Shown here: positions 27,240 through 38,090 of the stretch, piece by piece
Layout: each line of letters begins with the position of its first letter
How positions within the stretch are numbered: position 1 is the stretch's first letter
DNA from: Eutypa lata
Taxonomy: Eukaryota > Ascomycota > Sordariomycetes > Xylariales > Diatrypaceae
Reading direction: 5' to 3'
DNA length: 64,000 nt
Assembly (NCBI GenBank): GCA_022661535.1
Contig: JAKULF010000007.1
Span: forward strand, 2,852,001 to 2,916,000
Notes under the pieces: model-generated
What the model saw: only the letters and a program-made list of their open reading frames with translations
What the model was told of the DNA's origin: nothing
Database searches by the model: none
Position numbers and translations under genes: made by a program

Positions 27240-29794
27240 GCTTTGCGATCTACGGTACTCGTCGCCTCTTCTGGCATTCCCTTCTGCTTGTCGTATCGGA
27301 CACGGGATGCCAGGCGACTTTGTACAGGTTCGGTTGGGTTGCGGAAAAGCATGGAGTTCAAGGTTGTTTATAAAAGGTCCAGGAGGGTCGTATAGGTGTT
27401 CAACGGACGCCCAACTAAGGGGATTATACATCATAGTAGATGTGGTAATGGGGCTTCCTAGGGGCTAGATGGTAGGTTGACGGCTGCATCGTCACGGCGT
27501 CACGGATATATGGCCGGATTGTACATTACAAGGGTTTTCGCGTTTGCGTTGTCATTCAGGCAATGGCTTCCATTCTAGCGTCCGCAGCAAGATTTTTTGC
27601 TTTTATGACCTTCACAGGTGGTCTTCTTTATATTGGAATCCACCCTCGTTCTCTTCGTGTGCTTCATCACCAGTAACATACATCCCCTTGACCATCGAAT
27701 GCTAGTGGTCTACTTGCTACATGCTACTACATAAAGTTGAAATTGCGTGTTTCTAGCCACATTCGACACTCCACGGTATTTCTGCCTCTACGTATGTGTA
27801 TACAAATGAGTATTAAGGTAGCTAGCATTGGCCATTAGCTGGAGAATTTTGCATAACAAGCCGAATCTATTGTAGGAATCGGCGACGGGATCGTATGATT
27901 TCTGCTTCTTCTGCTTGAGAGGGGGAGGCATACATATACGTAGAGAGGATACCTATCTCACGCATCCGAGAGAAGCAATTTGGAGTGCAAATCCAAGACT
28001 CTTTTCGCTCACTATCCAAGGGGTTTGGTTCCGGAGCCATCAGCTACTTCCGTAGCTTCTCACAGGAAAGAAGGCCCTGTTAGGTACATAGTGACGATGA
28101 TAGACAATAGGCACATCTGCCAGTTACAGTATGCCCACGAGCCCCCCTTGTCCGGTCTAGGTAGTCTGGTAGTCCAACCCAATTTGCTGTGCAACACTTT
28201 AAAACTGGGTACATACCTGCACCTATTGTACGTAGTTAAATCCTTAGAATGCTGGGGAACCCGCGTCGGCGGCGGTGCAGAGAATGGAACAGGTGGTTGG
28301 CATTTAAAGGATAGGTACAAACCAACTTAATACCGTAGGTAGTTCCAACACGTTTGGCTCATCATCTTCGGTTAATCTACTTGAGACCTAATTGAAAATT
28401 CAGGGCCGGAAAAAGGGCCGCATCTGGCATCTATCTTCGCTGCAACAAAATTAGATACATGCAACTATGGTTTGTCGTGACAACTTGCCTTTAATTGTTC
28501 AAGTCTATAGCTTCGGTATCTGTATGCATATATTGAGGTTCGTTTGGTAGGAATGGGGGAGCTTTTTGTCCGACTAAGTGCATGAACTGGAGTACCGGAC
28601 TAGGAAATATGCAAGTAATGCATTAGTTTCACTACATACCAACAAGAGCTGATGTCAAACATGCTCCGGATGCCGACTTCCCCAAGTTGCGCATTACTAA
28701 GGTTATCCTGGATACATATGTACCTCCCTATCACTGATGGCTCAACCCAGTCATCGTATTCTGAAGACCTATGTAGTTAGCCGCCAATTACCACCTGTGT
28801 GTAGGTATTTAGACAGTAGATAGTTAACCATGTACGTGTCTCAATTATAGAGGTAGATATCTCTCACCTAGGCCTCTATCTACCTAGGTACATAACTATC
28901 GCTATATCCCTAGCAGCTCCCCTAGCTCTTTAGTGCTACGAACGCCTTCTTGCTAGTTGCTTCTCTTCGTACGGATATTACGTACTAACGTCATCACCAG
29001 AACGTTCAGTTTTGAAGATACCTACATAATGAACTTGCACATAACTGTCTGATCCAAGTAATACACTCTTTTTATTGTTAAAAGGTACAGGTAGTTATAC
29101 CGTTGTATAATCTGTCTTTAGGATCCGTTTAGACAAAATATCCCGCCCTTTATATCAATACATCGTAGGTATAGTCAATCACATTGAACGCAGTCTTTGT
29201 ACCCCTCAACCACAGAAGCTCGAGTGACCTACCTAGGACGTTAATCGGATGAAAGCATATGTATCTTTACGCATTAAATATAGACATAAAATACAAACTG
29301 AGTTGCACACATAGGTACATAGGAAGAGATGTCGTGGATGTGTCTGTGTTCAATATGTGGGTACATGACCGTCTCCAACCACTGGGATCCAGGTTTCCGC
29401 CATTTAACGTTAGCATTTAGATCACATCACACTACCTGGTAGCACACTAGGTATGTAGTCTAATACTGTACTGTACAGTAGTTACTTACACTTATTACAT
29501 ACATACCTACATACATAGCAACCTCAACCATAACATCTACCAAACTTTGGTTATCTCTATCAGTGTCCTTGCTATCTACCAACAGCTCGCAAGTTCCCGT
29601 TGTTCCTAGTCTTGAGTCGTAAGGACGAACCTCTATCTTAATACCGTCTTATTAGCAGTGAATTTTGGTAGTTGATTAAGTGAATTTAAGGTAGTCGACG
29701 TCACTTGGGTTGCTCCTGGTTCCGCTTCCCTCTTAAGCAAGCTCGAGGGGTCCGCGCGGGTACATATCTCAACCCTGACTGACCCTGACTGAAT
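27240..29794. other. Gene-poor stretch of ~2.5 kb
   Basis: No supported gene. Many short ACCTAGGTA / TACATACCTAC tracts are scattered between 28700 and 29530. The last ~200 bp are presumed leader of the GID1 gene. Confidence 0.45.
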
Positions 29795-32267
29795 ATGTCG
29801 AATCCTTTCCAACACAGCCCATCCGGATTCTCACAAGATGGCACATTTGGAAGCTTCTTACCTCGTGTTAGATCATCATATCTAGTCAACTCTAATTTGG
29901 GCACCACCCCGCCAGCCCACGCGCCTTACAACCGTCTAGCCCACCTCCTCAACCCTTCCTCCGATTCCATATCCGACCTTTACTCGACACATCCTTCCAC
30001 ACAAAATAATAGCATGAATAACGAAAGGAATATGAACTCCTCCGATGATCCCGCGCCGGGTTCCGCATCGCAAGGTCCGCAAACACGTCCCTTCTCGAGA
30101 GCGTTCAATATGTTCGTGGGTGATGGCAAGGCCTCCAATTTCTGGACATCTCCGCAAAAGAACAATGGGTTCTTCATACCATCTTATTTGCAAGGTTCAA
30201 CGTACATACAACGGCTCGAGGAGGCACACAAGGCGCAACAGGCACAGAAGGAAGGTCAGCAACAAACCGGGGGTAGTATACAGGCAGGGCAGGCACCCTC
30301 CCCGCTGCGCAGCAAGTCCTCGTCATCCCATCTGGGCATGAAGTTCGATGTCATCGAGCGAGCACCCCCTTTTGAAGATGACGATGCCATGGCCCGGTTG
30401 CCTTCGAAGTGGAACAAGGATGATAAATATGGGTGGTTGGATGTCCTTGACGACGGCCTAGAAGTCAAATATACTACACCAAGGGGCGGGAGAGAACATG
30501 ATTATGAACTTTGTTCGATACGATCCGATCATCCCATCCCCCCGCAGGCCGGTTTATATTACTTCGAGGTCCAAATTCTCTCCGACGCACACCACTTAAC
30601 AAGGAGGCGAGACGAGTACGTCAATACTATATATGTATAAGCGCTGTGTGTACCGATCTATACTAACTGAACATAGAGCAACCGTTTGTATTGGACTCTC
30701 AACCAAGAATGTTTCATTATCCCGGCCGCCAGGCTGGGAAATTGAATCATATGGCTACCATGGCGACGATGGAGATATATATTTTCAATCAAACACTGGG
30801 AAACGCTACGGTCCTCACTTCGGTACAGGAGACACTGTTGGATGCGGTGTCAACTTCCGAACAAAAACCGCCTTCTTCACCAAGAACGGTGTAAATCTGA
30901 GTATGGAATCAAGTCCCTCGTGTATCTCATGCCTCCGACCTAAGTACTGATGGTCCTTATAGAAACTGCCTTCCGGGACATAAAGGGAAAGGTTTACCCC
31001 ACAATAGGCGTGAAGAAAGCTGGCGAACATATCCGAGTGAACTTTGGTCAAAGTCCCTTTATTTTCGACATCAATAAGATGATGAAGGCAAGTTCCTTCT
31101 TTTAATGTAATTAAAAGTTATAAAACGTTCCAGGTCACTAACTAGTATATGGTATATAGGATGAGCAAGCCAATATCCGAGATGCCATCTCGCAAACGAG
31201 GTAAGCTATTACGCACTTAGTAGGGGTTACTGTATCTAACGGTAATAACAGCATTGAAAGGCTAGTTTCACCGCCACAAGACGAGACGGAGCTTATCCAG
31301 GAACTTGTAAGCTACGCGCAGTACAAACGACTTACGACAAACTTCTGACATATACATATAGGTGTTACAATTTCTACAACACGATGGTTACGTTGAAACT
31401 GCGAGAGCCTTCGCAGAGGAGATTCATGCCGAGAAAGAAGCTCTCAATATTGACCCAAGCGTTCCAGTGGAAGGTATCAATATCAACGATGACGAAGACG
31501 CTCATCGTCGACAACGTACGTATATATTCTTAACCAACCCGGACTATTCCTAACATCAATCAGGTATACGGCGAGCCATCCTAGAAGGCGATATTGATAT
31601 GGCTTTGAAACACACCAAAATGTACTATCCACACGTGTTGAATGAGAATCGCCAGGTAGATTTCCGGCTAAAGTGCCGGAAGTTCATCGAGATGGTGCGC
31701 AAATCTGCCGAGCTTAGCCACGGAAGCAGCAAGAAGAGCAACGGCCATACGTTCGACGACATTCCTAATGAGATGGACGTCGACGAGAATGGCTACTCAG
31801 ATCAGATGGAGACCGAGGATGGCTTAGATACTGCAACGACGGATCAAGACAACTTGCTAGCAGAAACTATCGCGTACGGGCAACAATTGCAGGCTGAATT
31901 CAAGGATGACAATAGGAGAGAAGTCAGCAAATCTCTGGGCGAGGTGTTTGCTCTGCTGGCGTACCCAAACCCCCTCGAGGTCAAGGAGATTGCACATCTA
32001 CTCGATAGGAAAGGGAGGGTGGCAGTCGCCGAAGAGCTGAATTCAGCGATTCTTTGTAAGTCGATCACATGCCCACTCATCCAAAAAGAAAAAAAGCTAA
32101 TAGTTCTTGAAGCGTCCCTGGGCAAGTCATCAAGATCGGCGCTCGAGAATGTATATGGGCAAACAAGCGTACTACTAGATTATCTACGCGAGGGTGGCGG
32201 ACCGGGCTCGTTTATCACGATACAATCCATCATCGACGACATACCGGGGAGGTCGCAGCCGTTCTAG
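29795..32267 (+). CDS. VID30: GID/CTLH E3 ligase scaffold subunit Gid1/Vid30 (RanBPM-like)
   Basis: Scaffold of the GID ubiquitin ligase that degrades gluconeogenic enzymes. Predicted 691 aa, eight exons: 29795-30615, 30677-30900, 30963-31087, 31160-31200, 31252-31306, 31362-31515, 31564-32055, 32104-32267; all joins keep phase. Residues 1-190 are disordered. A SPRY domain covers about 210-390, with GLYYFEVQIL, ATVCIGLSTKNV, PGWEIESYGYHGDDG and TVGCGVNFRTKTAFFTKNG. A LisH motif (LQFLQHDGYVETARAFAEE) lies near 424-443, then CTLH (AILEGDIDMALKHTKMYYP) from about 476 and a C-terminal CRA domain (LGEVFALLAYPNPLEVKEIA). The third intron begins GCAAGT, a GC-AG intron. The final intron is 48 nt, a multiple of three, so retention would insert 16 residues without a stop. 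The order SPRY-LisH-CTLH-CRA is that of RANBP9/10. Confidence 0.9.
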
Positions 32268-33450
32268 GAGAATGCCAGCTCGACGTCGCACTCACCCCAC
32301 TCTCCGTGCTCCCCAACTGTAGAATCATGTGTCGAGGAATAAGGGAGGAGCCAGAGCGTGTCTATTTTTTAGTTACTTCGGCGGCTTTAAATTAAAGCTC
32401 CCTTCTTACCTAATTACCACGGGAGCCGATCAACTCTTCTCAATTGCATCATCCAAACCATGGCGGCGTTCATCAGGTTCGTTGAGGCAGGCTGCTGGTG
32501 TTGGTTGGGGTTTAACTAGGGTCTTAGCTGTCTTCGTCGATCTTCTGGTTGATGGGTTATTCGTTTGCTTGCTCGCTCTGCCTGTTACTTTCGCACTTCT
32601 GAGCGAGGGAGGAAGGAGGGAAGGAAGGAAGAGAGGGAGCGACGCAAACTTCCTTCTCGGAAAGGACCGAACGAAAGAAAGAAAGAAAGAAAGAGAGGAT
32701 TCTTTCCATTCAATAAATAGGCTGTACATTTTCGTCATCCGCGTATTGTTCATAGCTAAATGCCTACTTACCTACTTACCCAACTACTACTACCACCGCC
32801 ACCACCACCACCACCACTACTACTACTAGTTAAACAAACATCAAGAAGGCAATTCTCGCTAGTATTGTCATGTCTGTGTCTATCGATCTCTATATGTGTG
32901 TGCGTATATGTGGTCCTAGATCTTATTGCTAATGGCCGTCGAGCGAGCGAGCGTCGAGAAGCGAGAGAGAAAGAATACCAACTTACCCCTTAACTACAGA
33001 CTACAAATGTGTAGTTTAAAGCTCCTAGGGTAGGTAAGTAGGGAATTAATCTACCAACTCGGCTTCACATTGCTATTTTATCTTGTGCCCTTTCACCCTC
33101 TGGAGGTCTCTAAGCCATCATCCATCGCCGCGCCCTTTGCGTATTACCCCTATCCAAGTCATAACTATTCCCGCTACACTTGTCTAGATGACATACTCAC
33201 TTATCTAAGCTACTTATTATTCACACCAAAAGGGCAACCCGCTATAACTATCTAGTTACAAGACGAGAGGTAAGTCAATATAATAAAAATTATTATTATA
33301 ATAAAATATATTTATTAAAATATATTATATATTATTTATTTGTAATTTTTAAATCGGGGTTTTTTAATATTTATATTAAGATTTAAAGTTATATTTAATT
33401 ATAAAATATATAAAGCATAAAAAAAGGTGTACATAAAAGAGGTAATTGTT
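32268..33450. other. Convergent spacer rich in simple repeats
   Basis: 3' flank of VID30. Contains a GGAA/GGGA purine tract (32603-32640), a GAAA run (about 32673-32696), a CCACCACCA/CTACTACTA run (about 32785-32830) and an extremely AT-rich block at 33275-33430. No gene. Confidence 0.6.
33275..33430. repeat. Extreme AT-rich block
   Basis: About 155 bp of nearly pure A/T built from AATATATT and TTATTATAA words, immediately downstream of the protease-like gene. Could be a scaffold-attachment-like or strongly mutated remnant; no inverted or direct long repeat identified. Confidence 0.6.
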
Positions 33451-35949
33451 TTATAGAGCGAATTCGTTATATACAGTGTATTCGTTATAATGAAGGTCTA
33501 ATGTGAGAGGAGATCCCTCTAAGGAGTCATAGCCGGAATCAGACCACTGTCGTTCAGGCTCCAAGACAGAGAAGTCCGGCTTAGGCTGACTGTGCGGGCC
33601 TTCCCCTTGCTGCTGTGGCCGAGCCGGTGTCCCTGTTGATGAACTAGAATGGAACGGTTGCATAGCTGCGGGTTGCGACGAGCCTGGGGGAAGCGCTGCT
33701 ACAAGCTCATGACTGTAATCTTTAGATGGACCGATTGGCTGGTCATACTCCATCGGCAGATTTCGCATAAGCTGTAGGTAAACTCTCGGTATACCCAACG
33801 TAAAATTCATGTACTTCACGGCGGATGGACACTCCAACGTTGTCGCATACGGGGAGAGGAGACCCCTCCAAGGAGGCATAGCCGGAATCAGACCACTGTC
33901 GTCGCTCTAGGTCATCGATATCGGGCTTAGGCTGACTGTGCGGGCCTTGCTCTTGCTGCTGTAACTGAGCCGATGTTACTACTGACGAACTAAGGTGAAT
34001 CGGCTGCATAGCTGCGGGTTGCGATGAGGCTCGAAGAAACGGTGCTACAAGCCTATAACTATAATCATTAGATGGACCGTTTGGCTGGCCATAACCCATC
34101 TGCGGTTTCGAGGTAAGATGTATCCTTTCCAAAACCCGATTCCAAAAAGTCAGCGACTGAGCCTGTTGGTTTGATGGTGTCGAATGTTTCGAAGTACGAT
34201 GAATCCGCTCCGAAACCCGGTTCCAAAAAGTCGGCGATCGAGGGTGTGGTGCGAACGAGGAGATCTCGGTTCGCTGATCGCGCGGCGCCATTGATTGCGC
34301 TGCCTGTAGCGATGCTTGAATATTTAGAAACGGCGGGCTTATTCTGTGATCGATATATTGACTAGCCGAGGATGTTTCGCTTGATTGGGTAATGGGAAAC
34401 CCCTGACGACTAGCCCTAATGGTACGCATGTCTTCGCGCGTAGGAAGCCAGACTCGGATTGCGTCGAGTTCCATCCTGATGCTCTCTAGCGTCAAGGAAA
34501 TCGGCATGACTTGACCCTCCCCGAAGGCATCTATAGACACCACATGGCCATAGACGCTACCAGTTGTCTCGTTCACTACCCAGGACCCTGAATCTCCGGA
34601 GCGTAGAACTATAAAGAGTGTTAGTATATTATCATCCATATAGCATTACAAGGGGACTTGCTCGAAACAGCGCTCATGGTCAGATCATAAGTTTGAACAA
34701 ACTTCGAGCTCGGATCCATCAATAAGCAAGAGCCGCTATACACCAACATTCCGCTTTGGGGCCCATGGTTAGTTAAAACAATCACGCCTGTAGATGTCGG
34801 ACCAGGACGTTCACTGGTCGAGATCCACGTGATAGTATTTTCAACTCCTTTAGGTTCCAGATGGCAGCCTGACTGGGGTAGGTCGTTTAGCACGAGTGCA
34901 TTGGGTTCCAGTTGCAATGACTCCAGATCAACGAGGGCCCAATCGTAATTTCCCTCGGTAGGAGTGCTGAAGCTGTGGCAAGAGACCTTCCCGATGATTC
35001 TGGTGTCCGAAATTGATTTGATATCTCCAGGTTTGGAACGTTCAGAAGGAGAAGAATAACGCACAGGTTCAATGGAGTCAGAACATACGAATTCGCTGTT
35101 AACGTCGGAACCGTCCGAGTCCGAGTCCGATTCTGAGTCTTCATTCATCTCTGACATATTTGGGTCCGAGTCACCGACCCTTCTGAGACAATGTCCAGCC
35201 GTTAGGCCGTAAAGGCGCTTCTCCGATGTTTCAACCATTATCAAACCACCCAGTGTAGCGGCGGATGAAATACCATCTCTAACTATCTCGATTGGCATGC
35301 CGCAAAGTGTCTCCTTCGGCCAGAAGTCTGTGAGAACGTCGATAGCATGCCCGGCTACGAGACGCCGGAGTTCTTGATCGAGTACAAAGACACAGAAATC
35401 ATCCTTCAATACTTCCTTTACATGATCTTGTGCGAAGAACTTCTTGACCCTCTTGGAGACCTTTTTGGCACACTGGATAATAATGTATGGCCGCGCCGTC
35501 TCTTCGCTATTCCCCAAGTATTTTAATTTCATGGAGACATCTCCAAGATTCGATCTCTTCTTCGAAATTGCGTCGATGAGTGGTTGGGTATATAGGATTT
35601 TGATGTCGAAGAAACGCTCTCTCAGCTGCTCAGAGATGGGGGTGTCAAAATATTTCAATCTTGTTCCCGGCAGGTCACGCGCAAGGAATTGTTCCTTTTT
35701 CGAGTCCGGCGATGAGGCGATAGAAGCGTAACCAGAGTCAGCTTCATCACTCAGGACACGTTTCTGCTCTTCCTCAGATAGATGGTTCGATCTGTTGTAT
35801 TTGGATGGAGTTAAGGATAACGCAGCCGAAAGTCTTTGCTGCAAGTCTTCAGGTTTTGGTGCACCGGTGCCCTCGGCGGAAGTTAGCTTATCCTGACGAG
35901 AGGCCATTAGGGAAGAGACATGGATCTGCCTGTGTTCTAAAGTTGTCAT
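33451..35949 (-). CDS. Trypsin-fold serine protease-like protein with duplicated C-terminal tail
   Basis: Predicted 792 aa in three exons: 35949-34650, 34608-33851, 33771-33451, joined in phase by introns of 41 and 79 nt. Residues 90-190 form a fungal-specific N-terminal domain (PISEQLRERFFDIKILYTQP, QCAKKVSKRVKKFFAQDHVK). Residues ~215-500 are a chymotrypsin-like domain with all three expected catalytic positions: His253 in YGLTAGHC, Asp336 in NYDWALVDL and Ser440 in LRSGDSGSWVV. A Ser/Asp/Glu-rich insert lies at ~258-300. The tail contains two tandem copies of TFWNRVxERIHxTSK, then two copies of a ~95-residue unit ending QWSDSGYxSLEGSPL, one in exon 2 and one as exon 3. A third DSGYAS is at residues 71-76. 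No signal peptide, so intracellular. It is head-to-head with the membrane protein gene at 36386, sharing a 436-bp promoter. Substrate unknown. Confidence 0.8.
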
Positions 35950-36385
35950 ATCGAGAGCAACAACCGCTTCTCTTGTAGCAGTTGAATGGAAGCAATAATT
36001 AATCGAATAAGAAGGTGGTTGGGTTGTAGAGACGGAAACCTAAGTTCACTAAGATACAGTACTTTAGGCAATGTAGGAAATGCTGCACTCGGCGTGTAGG
36101 ACTTCCCCTTCGATCCTATATGGGAAATGTGGACTGGGCTGAGCTGCAGCCGACAGGAGCACTGCCACGCCCGATATCACATCGACGGCGAATGAGAGCG
36201 GCAGGGCTGTCAGCAAGGCTTTCTCGGATTCTTAACACTTGAGAATGATTCAGGGAATTGATATTTTCTTCAGCATAGGGACATTGCCAAAATACCCCTC
36301 CAAGTATGTATCTCTAACAGCGTTCCAAAGCTATTAATTGCTAATCCTTCACACATCCGTGAAGAAGACGTCCTCATCCTCCGTT

Positions 36386-37769
36386 ATGACTACAAAATTT
36401 TCTGACGAGCCTGATGGAAGCCTGGTTTCCAGACTAGTCCAGGTGAGCTTTCGGAGTCCTTCATTTCCCGTCTTAGCCTGTCTCGAGAGCTTTTTGTCTC
36501 TAGCAATACCATTTTAGTGTACCCAGACTCTCTAGACAGTGTTGCAAGCTCCCGAAACATACTGAGAATAGTAATTTGCTAACTCCGAGAGTTGGGTAGA
36601 CTCTATGGTCATGGGAGGTCTGTACGAATTGTCGCAAAGGTCAGATCTGTAGTTCTCAGGAATGTCCTGGCTGTCGAATCCCACACCTCAAGAGGTACTT
36701 GCAATACTACAGGGCCATCATAGCAACCTACCTCGAAAGGGGTTCTGCAACAAGGAGGTTGATAGAGACCCACGAGTCTCTCTTTGAAGTTATCTTGATT
36801 CTGAAGTCTCATCCGAACGCGACGCGCGCAGAAATATCCCAGCTAGCCTTTCCCGCAGCTGATACCCAGTCGGGCCGCTCAGATGATACCGATGCATTAG
36901 CTCTCGTCGTTAAGGTGCTTCTCATGATCGATCCTTCAGCATTGCATCACTCCTCGGACAGGCTAGAAAAGGGGACCTTTCGCGTCCACTGGAAGAGTGA
37001 CGTCCCGTTCAGCAAATTTGTCCAAGATATATTTCCCATTGGGAATCACCCTGTGCTCAGCTACGCTAATAGCGAGCTTTTTGTGCACATGAAGTCAGAG
37101 CTGCAGGCGATTAACCTCAAAAAGCGACTCGGCATCATTGTCACGGCGACCTCGGACATTCAGAACCATCTACATTTCGATAGAAGGCGTAATGCTCTTG
37201 AGGTCTTTCATTATACTGCTTTCCTTAAGGAGCAGCTACGGGTGACAAGGAATGCAAGCGACTGCTTGAGCACGCCATTATCTATCGAAAGGTATGTTAC
37301 TTCATAAGGCTGGGCCCTGCCCGCTGATAGCTGACGACTTACTAGAGGAGTTCTACCGCGGCAATTAGTCCTCGAGGTCTTGGACTCCATTCAGGGGATC
37401 TTGTTTCCGCTAGCGGACCCGAAATCCAAGAAACTCCTCCAGTGGCTAGTTTCCACTTGTTCATTTGACCCGGACGTACTCAACTTCGAGTTTAGTTCCA
37501 TAAGACGGGTTGGCGAAGAGAACATCCCTTACGTCTACCTGGCCGACCGACTGTCGGATCTGTACGCGGAGCTTCGAAATCCTCGACCGCGCGGTTGGTT
37601 CGAACAAGAGATAGAGAGAAAGAGCAGTGCTAGACACATGATGATGGCTACACTTGTGGGAGTTATATTCGCTGTGCTTCTGGGGATGGCGTCGCTTGCC
37701 GTGAGCTCGTATCAGGCTTGGATTGCATACCAGGCCTGGCAGCATCCCATTGCGCCGCCCGCCCCGTAA
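36386..37769 (+). CDS. Fungal-specific protein with Cys-rich motif and C-terminal membrane anchor
   Basis: Predicted 390 aa in three exons (36386-36442, 36600-37291, 37346-37769), all in phase. A Cys cluster at residues ~24-40, CTNCRKGQICSSQECPGC, could bind zinc. A helical middle follows (FEVILILKSHPNATRAEIS, GTFRVHWKSDVPFSKFVQDI). The C-terminus has the conserved tail of an unnamed family common in Sordariomycetes: NPRPRGWFEQEIERKSSA, then a membrane segment rich in Val/Leu/Ala (residues ~350-372), then SYQAWIAYQAWQHPIAP. One membrane span with a short outside tail suggests tail anchoring. Members of this family often lie in accessory gene neighbourhoods; function unknown. It is transcribed away from the protease-like gene across a short shared promoter. 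Confidence 0.7.
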
Positions 37770-38090
37770 TGAGATTACGGACCTAGGTCAATAGCAGTAC
37801 GAATATAGAGCATCTAAGTAGCCTTGGCTGCCGTACAGTATTTAGTGGTAAACCCTATATCATGTCAGCAGGTGCGCAATGAGATTAAGCCTGAACAAAC
37901 GAAGCATATCTGTACTCTGAAATTACTAGAAACCATTAGTTTCATATATAGGTTGGTAGGAAGAACCTGCATGTTTCAAAATGATTATTTTTGCTGTTTA
38001 ATTAGGTGGATTTTGTCTATAACAAGACAAAAGGCATTTTTACGTTGCTCGGTAGACAGGTAGGTATCTAACATCAGTGATGAATACAAC
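37770..38090. other. Short convergent spacer
   Basis: 3' ends of the membrane protein gene and of the malonyltransferase gene. Nothing else seen. Confidence 0.5.
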
